This document shows, in pieces, positions 20,823 through 32,080 of a DNA stretch of 64,000 nucleotides. Both the position numbers and the translations under genes were made by a program. Position 1 is the stretch's first letter, and every line of letters starts with the position of its first letter. This DNA is from Coptis chinensis (lineage: Eukaryota; Streptophyta; Magnoliopsida; Ranunculales; Ranunculaceae), in assembly GCA_015680905.1 (NCBI GenBank), contig CM027380.1:15704001-15768000 (forward strand), in the 5' to 3' direction. The notes below the pieces were generated by a model. It had not been told where the DNA came from and did not search any database. It saw only the letters and a program-made list of their open reading frames with translations.

Positions 20823-23280
20823 ATGTTAAAGTATTTGATCAAAGGAAAGTCGTTGCCCGCTCAACCTACCCAACCACCTAATAACACAAATAATGTTGCC
20901 AGTGTTGAAGTAGAATCCTCCTCAAAGCGAAGTCACCAAGAAACTGAGGATGGTGGTGTTGAACAACCCACGTCAAAGCGGGTTCAACGTGAAAATCGTG
21001 AAGAACTTGACTTGTCTAGTCTTCGTGAGACCTCGACCCGAGGAAAAAGATTTCAGATTATCATCCTAATGATCAAGACTCGGTGAGAAGAACATATTTT
21101 CTTAGGGGTCCTTGCCAGCCTAATCATGCTTTTCCTCCAAGAACAAGAGGTAAGAGAATCCGACGCTTTTAGAAAGAGTGGTATGAGGAGTTTAGTTGGT
21201 TGGAATATAGTATTCACGAGGATGCCGTGTTTTGTCTATATTGTTATCTCTTTAAACCTAATAAGGGGCCACAAGGAGGTGGAGATGTTTTTTCTCACAG
21301 GGGGTTTACTAATTGGGAAAGAAAAACCAAATTAAAAGAGCACGTTGGAGGACCAAATAGTGCTCATAATATTGCTTACAGGGCAGCACAAGCTTTATTA
21401 AATTAAGAGCAGTATATCGAGACATTTCTTCACAGACAATCTGACCAAGTTCGAAGGGATTATCAAATCCACCTAACTGCAATAACTGATTGCATTAGGT
21501 TTCTTCGAGACAAGGTTTAGCTTTCCGTGGTCATGATGAATCGATGAGTTGATCAATAAAGGTAATTTTCTTGAACTTATAACGATTTCTGAAAGATCAT
21601 AACGAAGTCATTAAGAAAGTTATTGATAATGCTTCTAAAAATTGAAAATTGACCTCGCCTGATATCCAAAGAGATATTGTGAATTCGGCTGCTGTGGAAA
21701 CTATAAATGCTATTCTAAAAGATTATGGGAATTCATTGTTTGCTATTTTAGTTGATGAAGCACGTGATATATCAATTAAGGAGCAAATGGCAGTTGTTTT
21801 GCGTTATGTCGACAAGAAAGGTTGTGTTATTGAGAGATTTTTTGGAGTTGTGCATGTTAAGGAAACTAGTGCAGTAACATTTAAAAAGGCAATCGATGAG
21901 TTGTTCTCCAAGCATGGGTTGAGCATATCTAGACTGCGTAGACAAGGGTGTGATGGGGCCAGCAATATGCAAGGTGATTTGAATGGCCTAAAAGCACTTG
22001 TAATGAAGGAGAATAAGTCTGCATTTTATATTCATTGTTTTGCCCATCAGCTTCAGTTAGCCCTTGTAGCAATTGCAAAGAACCATGAGTCAATCGCTAA
22101 CCTTTTTAGTATTCTCTCTAATGTGGTAAATATTGTTGGAGCATCATGTAAGCAACGGGATATGTTACGAGATGCAATGAAGGCTAAAGTTGTTGCAGCG
22201 TTACAAAGCGGAGAAATTTCAAGTGGCAAAGGGTTGAATCAAGAGACTAGTCTTAAACGATCTGGTGACACTCGATGGGGATCACACTATTATACACTTC
22301 TTGGCATGATAACCACTTATGGTTCAGTAGTTGATGTGCTTGATAATGTAGCGGAAAATGGTTCAAGCTCAGAACAAAGAGGTGAGGCTTACGGATTATT
22401 GGATTCAGTGCAGTCTTTTGAATTTATCTTCAATTTGCATTTGATGAAAGCGATACTAGGAATTAGCAATAATTTGTCAAAGGCTTTGCAGCGTGAGGAC
22501 CAAAACATTGTCAATGCCATGGTTCTTGTTAAAATAACAAAGGTACGCTTACAGGCGATAAGAGATGATGGGTGGGATAGTCTCCTGACTGAAGTTTTCT
22601 TCACTATGTGCCAAACATGATGTGGTTGTTCCAAATATGGAAGAGAGGTATATGGCTCGAAGGAGGTCTCGACGAAGAGCAGAAGGAAACACCAATTTAT
22701 ATTACTATTGTGTTGGATTATTCTATCACTGTATTGATTTGCAAATTCAAGATTTAAACGACCGGTTTAATGAAGCAAACACGTAATTACTTTTTGTATG
22801 GCATGTCTTGATCCTAGTGAATCGCTTTGTTGCTTTCGATAAGCAAAAGTTGATCCGCTTTTGCTAGACTTTATCTCGATGATTTTTCGAGATAGATCAG
22901 ATGGAATTAGCGGATCAGCTTGAGAATTATATCATTGATGTGCGCTCGATACTAAGTTTGGTGAAATAAATGGAATTAGCGGCCTATCCAAAAATGGTTG
23001 AGACGAAGAAAGACATTGTGTACCCACTTGTTTATTTGTTGATTAAGTTGGCGTTAATTTTACCTTACTGCTTAATCGCGTGATCGCGAGAGCATTTTCT
23101 GATATGAATATCATAAAGAATTGTCTGCGCAATCGAATAGCGGATGAATGGTTGAATAATTGTTTAATAACATACATTGAAAAAGAAGTTTTTGATAGCA
23201 TTGATACCGAGTTGATCTTACAACGCTTCCAGAAGATGAAAAAGAACGATGAAAAAGAAGGCCGCCGAGGACAACTATGA
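20823..23280 (+). pseudogene. hAT transposase, TTF zinc finger/DUF4371/hAT dimerisation type
   Basis: The N-terminus MLKYLIKGKSLPAQPTQPP is followed by the TTF-type zinc-finger region (WLEYSIHEDAVFCLYCYLFK, then HVGGPNSAHN) at about 21190-21370. The long DUF4371 block at 21649-22620 contains LTSPDIQRDIVNSAAVETIN, LVDEARDISIKEQMAVVLRY and CDGASNMQGDLNGLKALV. The catalytic RNase H-like fold is therefore largely present, including the D-E-RDIS and CDGASNM motifs. The C-terminal dimerisation motif (AFSDMNIIKNCLRNRIADEW, ending GRRGQL) lies at 23095-23280. Stops and frameshifts lie at about 21060, 21404 (TAA for expected Gln), 21520-21640 and 22620-23050. Cut-and-paste transposase; not functional as read. 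Confidence 0.9.
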
Positions 23281-23296
23281 ACAAGTACTTGTTTAG

Positions 23297-23770
23297 TGTT
23301 TCGACCCCCACATACGTGGCAAACGTCCATTATTAGGGGTCTCTATTTTATTTGTTTAATCAACAGGGCTAAAGCCCAATTCGCAATATCATGGATCAAT
23401 ATACAGGCCCATTAACTCATGTGTCTAAGGTCAACCTTAGCCACATGGCTTGCCACTAATGTACATTGATTTATGTCTAGTTTCATTTCTTATCAAAAAG
23501 ATAATTATCAGTTGACAGTTATACTCCATTACAATTACTCAAGCTACAAGATTACTTGAGCTACAAGGACTCTCTACTCTACCTATATAAATACCACATT
23601 ATTTTTCATAAGGAACTACGTTGAAACTTGATCCCTAGAGAATAGATCTTTGGTACGTAGGCAGCCATTATGTGGTTCGGTTTCATCTCCCCAACATCAA
23701 ATTCCTCTGTTTCTTAGTCGCGTTCTTTACCATTGCTCTCGTTGTGTTGAAGCGTGGTTATTGCCAAACA
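23297..23770 (+). repeat. 5' LTR of gypsy element
   Basis: 474 bp, with a TATA-like CTACCTATATAAATACC near 23580. Followed by the TGGCGCC primer-binding site. Confidence 0.9.
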
Positions 23771-25915
23771 TAATTGGCGCCGCCTGTGGGACTTTAGAAT
23801 TCATTATCCGTGAAAACAATCAAGATGGTAAGCACAAGAAGCGGACCAAATAGTCGACATATTCCTCCTCGCTAATAATACTTCGAACCCTTGAAATTCA
23901 AATCGGCCAATGCAAGAACCGTTGAACAATCAAGTTGCTCCTAGTGGTATGATCAATTCGCAACATACAACTGTAGTAGCAGCACCGCCGCCGCCGCTAC
24001 CACAAACGGCAGTACAAACGCCTCCGAAATAAGGCGTCGCGGAAGAAAGTATAAGGAAAAACTTCATCCCGTGACCGGACCGACTCGGCGGGGAAGGCCG
24101 ACCTCGCAGATTTACGGAAAATCGCCATCTTAGACAGTCCGGCCCGGACAGGGGAAAAAGGCGTCCGAAGAAAGTATAAGGAAAACCTTCATCCTAGACC
24201 TGGACCGACTGACGAGGAAGGCCGACCTCGCAGATTTGAGAAAAAGCGCCATCCCGCATGTGTCCGGTGAGGGGATGGAAGGTGTCACAGAAGCAACTAG
24301 AGGGAAGACCACAATCCCAGACAAACTACCGACCTAGATAGGTTGGTTACACACAAAGAAAAAGACAATCTCCAGTCGGACTCGAAAGTGTGTACCGCCT
24401 AAAATCTCTAACTCTTGTAAGAGGTAATGGCAGGTGTCATCTTCCACATAGGCTCGACCGGGGGCGTCTGTCTGTTTAAATCTTCTGGGTGAAATGAATT
24501 TCACTCTTCAATACAATTTTTTCCGATCTGCTGGGAAAAATAATGGAGGCTTATATCGATGATATAGTCGTTAAATCGAAGGATACGGGTGATCATCTTT
24601 CCGATCTTTAACTTGTTTTTGATAGGCTTAACAAGTATAACATGAGACTCAATCCCACCAAATGTTCTTTTGGGCCTCTCTTCTGGAAAATTTCTAGGAT
24701 ACCTCATGACTCGTAGAGGTATTGAGGCTAATCCTAATCAGATACGCGCCGTTATTGATATGCCATCACCCAAAAATAAGAAGAAAATTCAACGACTTAC
24801 TGGTCGGCTTGCCGTTCTTCATAGATTTATTTCTAAATATTCCGATTGTTGTCATCCCTTCTTCCGGACTTTAAAAGGGCGCAACTTGGAACGTTGATTG
24901 TGAGATGGCATTGCAACAATCGAAGAAATACTTGGTCATCCTCCTATATTGACAAGTTCTTCAACGGTCAACCTATTGGCATATACCTAGCGCCTACAAC
25001 TCAATTCGTTAGTGTTGTTCTTTTTCGATGATGGGTAGACCCGTCTTTTTATCGATAAGAAGACGTTAACCGTAGCCGAAGTCTCGTTATTCAAAGATGG
25101 AAAAAATTGCACTTGCATTGGTTCATACCGCTTCGGGTTAAAACCATACTTCCGGGGAGGTTGGTCGAGTTTATCTTGAGTATCCCTTACGCAAAGATCT
25201 TTAAGTAATGCACAAGAATCAAGCGGATTAGCCGAATGGGAAAGTTATCTTAATGCATATAGCATTGTCTTTGAAATTCAGATTCTCAAAAAAAGGACAT
25301 GCTCCGCTTCTTTGGTAGCCGATTTTCCGATTGATGATTTTCCTATTGACGATTTTTTTTGCGCCGGGAAGAATCTATGGAAGACACTCGCCACCAATAA
25401 CCGGGGCGGCGAAGACCAACTTGAAAACGCATTCCTAAACCCATTGACCTATGTATTGTTTACTCGGATGGCTCCCATAGTAAATGCAGGTCGGAATTGG
25501 ATGTGTTTTTTGTTAAACCCGCAGAGAAAAGATTGGGAAATCATGCGATGCGACTTGGCCGCGGCTTCAAATAACGGCCGCGAGTATGAGGATGTCATTT
25601 ATGCCTTGAGAACGAATTTTCGACACCGGGGCGCGAAAGCTCCAGTTATACACGGATTCTCGCCTTGTTGCAAATCAGTTTGGTGGGTCTTTTGAAGCAA
25701 GAGATGAGCGTATGGCGGCTTATCTTAGTTTGATACATAGTCTTGCTCGACAATTTGATAGCATCTCTATCACTCAAAGACCGAAATTACTTTACGTCAT
25801 GCGTATTCATTGGCTTATCTCTCCGCCGTCGTTAGAAGCGAAGGGCTTGACACATCACTTTTGCAGTCATCTTTTCGTCAGTCTAAGTTTGAACGTTTTT
25901 ACACTCGCTTAATTC
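23771..25915 (+). pseudogene. Gypsy gag-pol remnant (RT, RNase H)
   Basis: Gag is barely readable; a Pro-rich segment near 23985 is all I see. Reverse transcriptase appears at about 24540-24900: MEAYIDDIVVKSKD (the YxDD box as YIDD), then RLNKYNMRLNPTKCSFG, KFLGYLMTRRGIEANPNQI, and IQRLTGRLAVLHRFISKYSD. RNase H follows at about 25440-25870 in broken frames: MRCDLAAASNNGREYEDVIY, then DERMAAYLSLIHSLARQFDS with frameshifts. This second domain resembles the archaeal-type RNase H extra to Tat-lineage elements. Integrase was not found. The frame changes repeatedly, so the copy is dead. Confidence 0.75.
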
Positions 25916-26350
25916 ATTACTATCATTACGAAAAAATCTGACAAAGTTACCACATTTAGCTTTGTCAGTCTAAGTTTGAACGCTTTTACCAAACAGTTCA
26001 TTACTATCATTACGAAAAAATCGATGAAGTTACCACATTTAGCTTTGTCGGTCTAAAGTTTGAACGCTTTTATGCTCGCTTACTCATTACTATATCGCAC
26101 GACAAAAATCGGCGGTTACTACGCTTAACTTCGCTTAGTCTAAGTTTGAACGCGTTTTTCGCCGCTTTAGTTCGTTAATATCGCTACGACAAAATCGGAC
26201 GAAGTTATCGCGATTTAACTTTGTCGGTCTAAGTTTGAATGCTTTTTACGCCGCTTAGTCCATTACTATCGTTCCGGCAAAATCGACGAGGTTACCACGC
26301 GTTTAGCTTCGTCGGCCCTAAGTTTGAACGCTTTTATGCTCGCTTAGCCT
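25875..26350. repeat. Tandem repeat array 1 in gypsy element (about 87-bp unit)
   Basis: About five units, each with ATTACTATC, then ACAAAGTTACCAC, then TTTAGCTTTGTC, then TCTAAGTTTGAACGC. The period is about 80-90 bp; units differ by scattered substitutions, mostly at CG sites. Confidence 0.85.
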
Positions 26351-26666
26351 AATTTTGCAAAGTTAAGTACGATTGGGGTGTTTTTCTACATGGGGCTCGT
26401 CGCTCTATTTCATTTCAATTACATAAATCTACAACATTGTCAGTTTTCCGCAGGTATGTTATCTGACACAACAACAATATTCAATAGCAAACCCATTTTT
26501 ATTTTTATTTTTCATTAAAAGAAGTTTTAGCTCTATGGTATTACATTCACACAATTACCTAATCAATTGTCTCTGTCAATTGTCTTACGGTCGCTCTATT
26601 AAATCTTCGTTTTCTTCTTCGAAATCTGCATTTGTTTCGCTAGCGCTTTCGGTTAACTATCTTTCG
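26351..26666. other. Spacer between tandem arrays
   Basis: Unique-looking AT-rich sequence within the gypsy element. No frame or repeat structure is supported. Confidence 0.4.
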
Positions 26667-27440
26667 ATTTTTTTAAACATTGTACCGATCTTTCTACAAA
26701 AAAATTTCGACGAAAATTTTCGTCAATGTCGTTATTTTCTCTAAAGCATTGTGCCGATCTTTCTACGAAAAATTTTCCGAGCGAAAATTTTCGTCACTTC
26801 ATTATTTTTTCTAAGGCATTGTGCCGAATCTTTCTACGAAAAATTCTCCGAGCAAAAATTTTCGTCAGCGTCATTATTTTTTCTAAGGCATTGTGCGATC
26901 TTTCTCTTTAAAAATTCTCCGAGCAAAATTTTTTAAATCCGTCGTCATTATTTTTTCTAAGGTATTCTCATTGATCTTTCTACGAAAATTTTCCCGAACG
27001 AAAATTTTCAATTTCATTATTTTTTCTAAGGCATTGTGCCGATCTTTCTCTGAAAAATTTCAAACGCGAAAATTTTTAGATCAACGTCGTTATTTTTTAA
27101 AGGCATTGTGCCGATCGTTCTCTGAAAAATTTTCCGGCGAAAATTTTTCGTCGAATTTCATTATTTTTTCTAAGGCATTGTGCCGATCTTTCTCTGAAAA
27201 AATTTAAACCGAATTTTCGTCAACGTCATTATTTTTTATAAAGCATTGTGCCGATCTTTCTACGAAAAAAATTTCGATCGAAAATTTTCGTCAGCTTCAT
27301 TATTTTTTCAAAGGTATTGTGCTGATCTTTCTACGAAAAATTCTCCGAGCAAAAAATTTCGTCAGCGTCATTATTTTTTCTAAGGTATTCTGCCGATCTT
27401 TCTATGAGAATTTTTCCGAACGAAAATTTTCATCAGCTTC
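26667..27440. repeat. Tandem repeat array 2 in gypsy element (about 70-bp unit)
   Basis: Eleven or so units with the core GCATTGTGCCGATCTTTCT, then ACGAAAAATT, then CGAAAATTTTCGTCA, then TTATTTTTTCTAAG. Each unit contains a palindrome built on GAAAATTTTC. Apparent ORFs across it are artefacts of the repeat. Confidence 0.88.
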
Positions 27441-27600
27441 ATTATTTTTTTTCCTTCGCGAGTTATGTTTTTGTTGTGTTCGTCCACTGTTCCAAGTTAC
27501 GGAGCTTATCACTTCCTAATCTTCATTATTTTTTTTTCCTTCGAGAGTTATGTTTTTGTTGTGTTCGTCCACTGTTCCAAGTTACGGAGCTTATCACTTA
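27441..27600. repeat. Two-copy direct repeat of about 80 bp
   Basis: Two almost identical copies run TTCATTATTTTTTT, then GAGTTATGTTTTTGTTGTG, then TTCGTCCACTGTTCC, then GGAGCTTATCACTT. They lie end to end directly after array 2. Confidence 0.85.
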
Positions 27601-28150
27601 CGGAAGTGATACGAATGTGGTTATCACTTCCACCGACTTAGTAGATTTAAATTCTTCCTACCTTATCCAACCCGGATATTTTCAATATACTGGACCGACT
27701 TAATAGCCCAGGTTTGGGAATCTTTGAAATTCAAAAATTAATTTGTCCATGTGGAGACTCAAACATTGTTCACCCCTCTCACCAACTAGTGGGTGTGCCA
27801 CTACAGCCAAACCACTTTCTTGAAAGGAATCTATTTTTTTTTACTTCTATTAATACTAGATCTGCCAATCCGAGTTAAAAATGGGTTTTCTTTATCGATT
27901 TTTTGTCACCTATTTTACTTCTTGCTTCCCCCTCTATCAATTAATTACATTGCAGCCTCATATAAATTAGTTTAAAATTATTTAACGCACAATATTTCAG
28001 GCATTTTTTTCGACATTCCATTTTTCTATCATTTCCTTTCGCATGATACTTCGTTATACACTACGCTCACTTTTTTCTTATTCCATTTTTTCCTTGCTTT
28101 TTCTTCTCTTCTTTGCCATGTGAACTTTGTTCGCATGACAAAGAGGGAGG
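27601..28150. other. 3' non-coding region of gypsy element
   Basis: T-rich sequence with no supported frame, ending in the polypurine tract AAAGAGGGAGG at 28140-28150 that primes plus-strand synthesis next to the 3' LTR. Confidence 0.6.
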
Positions 28151-28625
28151 TCGTTCAATTCCACATAATGCGGCAAACGCCCATTATTAGGGGGTTCTAT
28201 TTTATTCGTTTAATCAGCGGGGCTAAAGCCCATTAGCGAATATCATGGATCAATATACAGGCCATTAACTCATGTGTCTAAGGTGAACCTTAGCCACATG
28301 GCTTGCCACTAATGTACATTGATTTATGTCCGTGATTCATTTCTTATCAAAAAGATAATTATCGGTTACAGCTTATACTCCATTACAATTACTCAAGCTA
28401 CAAGATTACTTGAGCTACAATGACTCTCCACTCTACCTATATAAATACCACATTATTTTTCATAAGGAACTACGTTGAAACTTGATCCCTAGAGAATAGA
28501 TCTTGGGTACGTAGGCAGCCATTATGTGGTTCAGTTTCATCTCCCCCCAATATCAAATTCCTCTGTTTCTTAGTGCGTTCTTTACCATTGCTCTCGTTGT
28601 GTTGAAGCAGGTTATTGCCGAAACA
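28151..28625 (+). repeat. 3' LTR of gypsy element
   Basis: About 475 bp, matching the 5' LTR nearly throughout. The first bases (TCGTTCAATT) have diverged from TGTTTCGACC. It ends GCCGAAACA, followed by TTTAG. Confidence 0.88.
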
Positions 28626-28745
28626 TTTAGATTTGATTTTTTTTTTCTAATACATTAATATATATAATATATATTATTATTTTTTTGTATGCTTAGTTTT
28701 TGTCTGGCTGGCTCACCCTCACTTACTTTCCTAGCTCTGCCACTG

Positions 28746-28810
28746 TGTGCATGGCTATTCAAGCTTTTGTACCATCTGAATCCCAAGGGTTTTTGAATGT
28801 TTTGGCTGGG
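28746..28810 (+). pseudogene. DSE1-like exon, 3' part after hAT insertion
   Basis: After the repeated TGTGCATG target site the frame continues MAIQAFVPSESQGFLNVLAG, matching the DSE1 segment between its MCMA motif and the next WD strand. Beyond AG the similarity stops at a GGGTTT junction that could be a mutated donor. This completes the exon begun at 20093. Confidence 0.8.
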
Positions 28811-29770
28811 TTTGTTCTAAAATCTTTTGTCTGTTACATATCAGCAATATTATTAGTATGTTTATTCTATTCTACATCTGCAAATACTACTCTTTTATTA
28901 GTATGTATGACTTAGGGAGCATTGTTTCACTCACACAAGATTAGTTTGTTTGAACTAGTTCTAACTTAGTTGTTTTGAATTAGTCCTAGTTTTTTTTCCC
29001 CCCTTTTAAGGCATTCAGATTGTGACTTCATTTTTTTGTAACTAAGAATTAAATTGACCTTTACAGAGGAAAACACACCTTCCAGCAGCCTCAAGTGTAT
29101 TCTGCTCATCTTGAACGAAACGTTGACGCAACTTAGCAAGCATACTTCGTCTTCGGGATTTGAAACTGGATTGTGAGCAACAATTTATATATGATGTACT
29201 AACTGGTGATACAAATTTGTGTCTTATTTGAGTTGCAGGTACTTGAAGAGTAGCCTTGGGACTCTTGAAAAAGATGTTGAGAGGAGATTCAATTATGCTC
29301 CAAGTAGAGAAGATATCGAGAATGTCATACTTGGAGACCATAAATATAGTCATAAGTCCTGACCCAGTTTATTAAAGTTTCAGTGGATGCTCATGAAAAG
29401 GTTAAGGCTAAGGTTCTAAAAAGCTAGGACATCAAATCATTTCTGAAAATATTCGAGTGCATGGCAATGATAAAACGTAATGGAGAAACATGCACGAGGT
29501 GAATTTTTATTGGGAAATATTTGGAAATTCATATTTATATTGAGCTTGGATAGTAAATGCTACAATTTTTTTTTTTTTTTTTTACTTGTATAAATATTAA
29601 TCTCTTTATCATCTTTTTTTTCGGTAAAAGGAATACTGATTGGGAATATGTGTCTTCCTTGTGGTATTGTTATTAGGATGGATGAATTATTAGTTGGATT
29701 GAAAAACAAAAGTGGACATAGGATAAAACAATAATTATATATTTATATATTTTTTTTTAAATCTGAAATG
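28811..29770 (+). other. Unidentified, possibly coding remnant
   Basis: Two segments look protein-like. After CTTTACAG near 29067 the frame reads ENTPSSSLKCILLILNETLT then QLSKHTSSSGFETG. After a TTGCAG near 29238, RYLKSSLGTLEKDVERRFN and APSREDIENVILGDHKYSH are followed, after a shift, by VSVDAHEKVKAKVLK. The splice-site layout suggests exons of another captured gene. I do not recognise the family. The rest is T-rich. Confidence 0.4.
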
Positions 29771-30194
29771 TTTTAGCCACGGCCAATATCCGTGACTATA
29801 GGACTAAAATGTGTGTAGCAAAGCAAGTTTTGCTACGGCCTATGCCACAACTTTTATCCCTCGTAAAATTTGAATGCTACGGCTTCTACCACAGCCCTCC
29901 TCAGTGGAACTGGCGACGGTTTATGCCACGTCGCCCACCAGAAAATTGCTACATTGCTTCCCCGCGACCATTAGCACTAGCAACTGTTACGACTATTCCC
30001 ACGGACCTTATCAGTGGCAAGTTGCAACGGCTTGAGCTGTCGGGTGGACCATCGCATGTACCCACGGTCTTATGTTGTAGCTAAACCTTTAGCGATAGGT
30101 CGAAACCCCATGATCTTGCGTCAGTCAATATCCGTGGCAAAAGAACTTTACCCACGGACTTGGGCCGTGGCTAAAAGTCTGCTTTCTTGTAGTT
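29771..30194. repeat. CACTA-type subterminal region and possible right end
   Basis: Many GCCACGG / CCGTGGC motifs in both orientations, ending GGCCGTGGCTAAAAGTC and TGCTTTCTTGTAGT. Read inward from 30194 this is ACTACAAGAAAGCAGAC then TTTTAGCCACGG, inverted relative to the sequence starting at 285 and close to the termini at 52435 and 62759. The terminal base differs from canonical CACTA. Confidence 0.6.
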
Positions 30195-31243
30195 TGATTA
30201 ATTGGCCTTATGCGCTCTAGTCGAAGTAGAAAGAGCAGTTACATAGCTAGAACCTTGTGATCAAGGGAGTTGTGATGAATTATTTGGCTTGCAAGTTAGC
30301 AATAAAAATGGTGGTTGGGGATATAAGAAATTGGAAGTCAGATCCGAGGAGCAAAAGATTAGTACCATGCCAAATGGTAATGGGCCTGACCACATGCAGT
30401 TCTGAGTATCCAATGGATTTGGATATAAACCCCCTGGATGGACTTGTAAGCCAACTGTGATAGACCTTACCAAAAATAAAACTAAACTAACACTGATAGT
30501 AGTGTGAAGGTGCTTTTGTGCACCGACCCCATTCCTCATGGTCCTTCTCCTAGGTATTGTGATGATGTAAAATTAGTTAGTAAAGATGACGATAACTCTT
30601 TTGGTGCATGCACCCAACGTAGATTAGCCGTTTAGGTCTTGATTGAGCCTAGGCATTGCGGAGTTCGGGGTAACCTTCCTTTAATGGCATGAGCATCAGT
30701 TTAGAACAAAAGTGAGGATTCCTTTTATATGTATGGAATTTGTGGTGTAAGTATAAGATCTATCTTTCCTATTTTTTAGGGAATAATTGCCTATTTAAAG
30801 AGAATCAACTTTTCTAGACTTGGATTGTTTTATGCAATGATGCGGACTCTTATGAGAGAGTGTCACGTGGTCTCACCTAGAACTCTCTGCTTTAGTATAT
30901 AGATAGTAGATATGGCAAGGGTAACAAAAACATCAGTCGGGTCTTAAAAGCATGTATGATCTAAAAGGATGAGTTTCCATGTATTATTCGATAATAGCCA
31001 TTGCTCTGCCATGATTCTCAACAGTCAACACGACCCATTAATATTCATGTACTATTCTGGGATTCTCATTCATTATTGCTAGAATTGCTAAAAGAGGTGG
31101 AGGACAAAATACACCCAATTGAAGATCAGAGAAGAGGTGGAAGAGGGTAAGAAAGGAAGCAAAGAAGCCGAATAAGCCAGCAGGTGAATGACTGTTTTGC
31201 CCTGGCCTCTCCGTTGATTAACTGTCTCCATATTTGACATTTT
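30195..31243. other. Intergenic, no gene recognised
   Basis: Short frames on both strands lack family features. I found no bounded repeat. Confidence 0.35.
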
Positions 31244-31251
31244 ATACCTTG

Positions 31252-31439
31252 CACAATCCTTCTCTTAAACGGACATGTCCTTCGAAAGCTTATATATATA
31301 TAGTGTCGTCCGTTAAACAAGTTAATAAGCCAAAAATTAAAAAGTTTTGGACGATATACTATATAAGCTTTCGAAGACACTATATAAGCTTTCGAAGAAC
31401 GTGTCAGTCAACGGACATATCTGTTTAAGAGAAGGACTG
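31252..31439. mobile_element. Small hAT-like MITE, 188 bp
   Basis: Left end CACAATCCTTCTCTTAAAC and right end, read inward, CAGTCCTTCTCTTAAACAG. An exact 8-bp direct repeat ATACCTTG flanks it (31244-31251 and 31440-31447). The interior repeats AGCTTTCGAAG and is largely palindromic. Confidence 0.82.
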
Positions 31440-31447
31440 ATACCTTG

Positions 31448-32080
31448 TGTATGTATAAGGTACACTTATATAGAGAATGATTTTATTTGAAAAGATTACA
31501 TTTCTTAAAGGAGAGGAAAATAGTTTTTCATTCCTTTAATTTTCCCTCACTCTTTATCTTCTCTCTTTTTGCGTACTCTACATGCATTAGAATTTAATTG
31601 TCTATTGTGCATCAATGACTAATACATTGTAGTTTCTCTTCCGAAGAGCTTCCAATTGTTTTTTTCCAGCCTCTTCATATCTTGTTGTAGTAATCGCAAC
31701 TTGTGCTGAAGATGGGTGTTGAATGATATTATACTAGACTCAAATATATGTAACCATGAGAGTCATGAATCAATTTTGATTGATAATGTCGAATATTACT
31801 AGAGAATTTAATGTCAATCATACAAAGGTTGTAGCGGACAAGCTAGAGGTAACAAGAAAAAAGAAAAATACAAACACATAAATTATTACAATTACATATT
31901 TACACACAGCACACAAATAGTATTTAACTGAACTTTTCCCCAATAACAACCACTAAGAATTCTGTCAGAAAATTTTCAGATTGTTTACAGAGTTCACCCC
32001 TTTCTTTTTAGCTTAGAGGATGTGAATTGGACACTGTGACATTGTGAAGATCAATGTGACACTGTGACAATAGCTAAGAG
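31448..32080. other. Intergenic, no gene recognised
   Basis: AT-rich DNA with no supported frame or repeat boundary. Confidence 0.35.

Larger units (their letters stand above)
23297..28625 (+). mobile_element. Ty3/gypsy LTR retrotransposon, Tat-like, with tandem repeats
   Basis: Near-identical LTRs at 23297-23770 and about 28151-28625, with terminal TGTTTCG / CGAAACA and a 5-bp target duplication TTTAG at 23292-23296 and 28626-28630. A primer site TGGCGCCGCCTGTGGGAC starts at 23775, four bases after the 5' LTR. A polypurine tract AAAGAGGGAGG precedes the 3' LTR. The internal region has pol remnants and then, between pol and the 3' LTR, long tandem arrays. An extra RNase H and repeat-rich 3' region suggest the Tat lineage, but I could not confirm the lineage. 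Confidence 0.88.
20104..28745 (+). mobile_element. hAT transposon (DUF4371/TTF-type) carrying a nested gypsy element
   Basis: Terminal inverted repeats TAGTGGCAGAGCCAGG (left) and CAGTGGCAGAGCTAGG (right, reading inward), with a shared subterminal CTGGCTCACCCTC. An exact 8-bp target duplication TGTGCATG lies at 20096-20103 and 28746-28753. These termini and the 8-bp duplication are typical of plant hAT elements with zinc-finger MYM/TTF-type transposases, and such a gene lies inside at 20823-23280. Without the nested gypsy element (23297-28625) the transposon is about 3.3 kb, a normal size for this group. Confidence 0.93.

Noticed and set aside
26667..27440. CRISPR-like regularly spaced repeats
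   Set aside because: Units are contiguous tandem repeats with no spacers, in a plant gypsy element; no cas genes.
26535..27703. Several 60-104 residue frames rich in Phe, Ser and Lys
   Set aside because: They are read-through of tandem array 2 and the 80-bp duplication; the peptides repeat with the DNA unit.
30257..30539. Overlapping frames on both strands (67 and 92 residues)
   Set aside because: Neither shows a recognisable domain, splice site or repeat; chance frames are likely.
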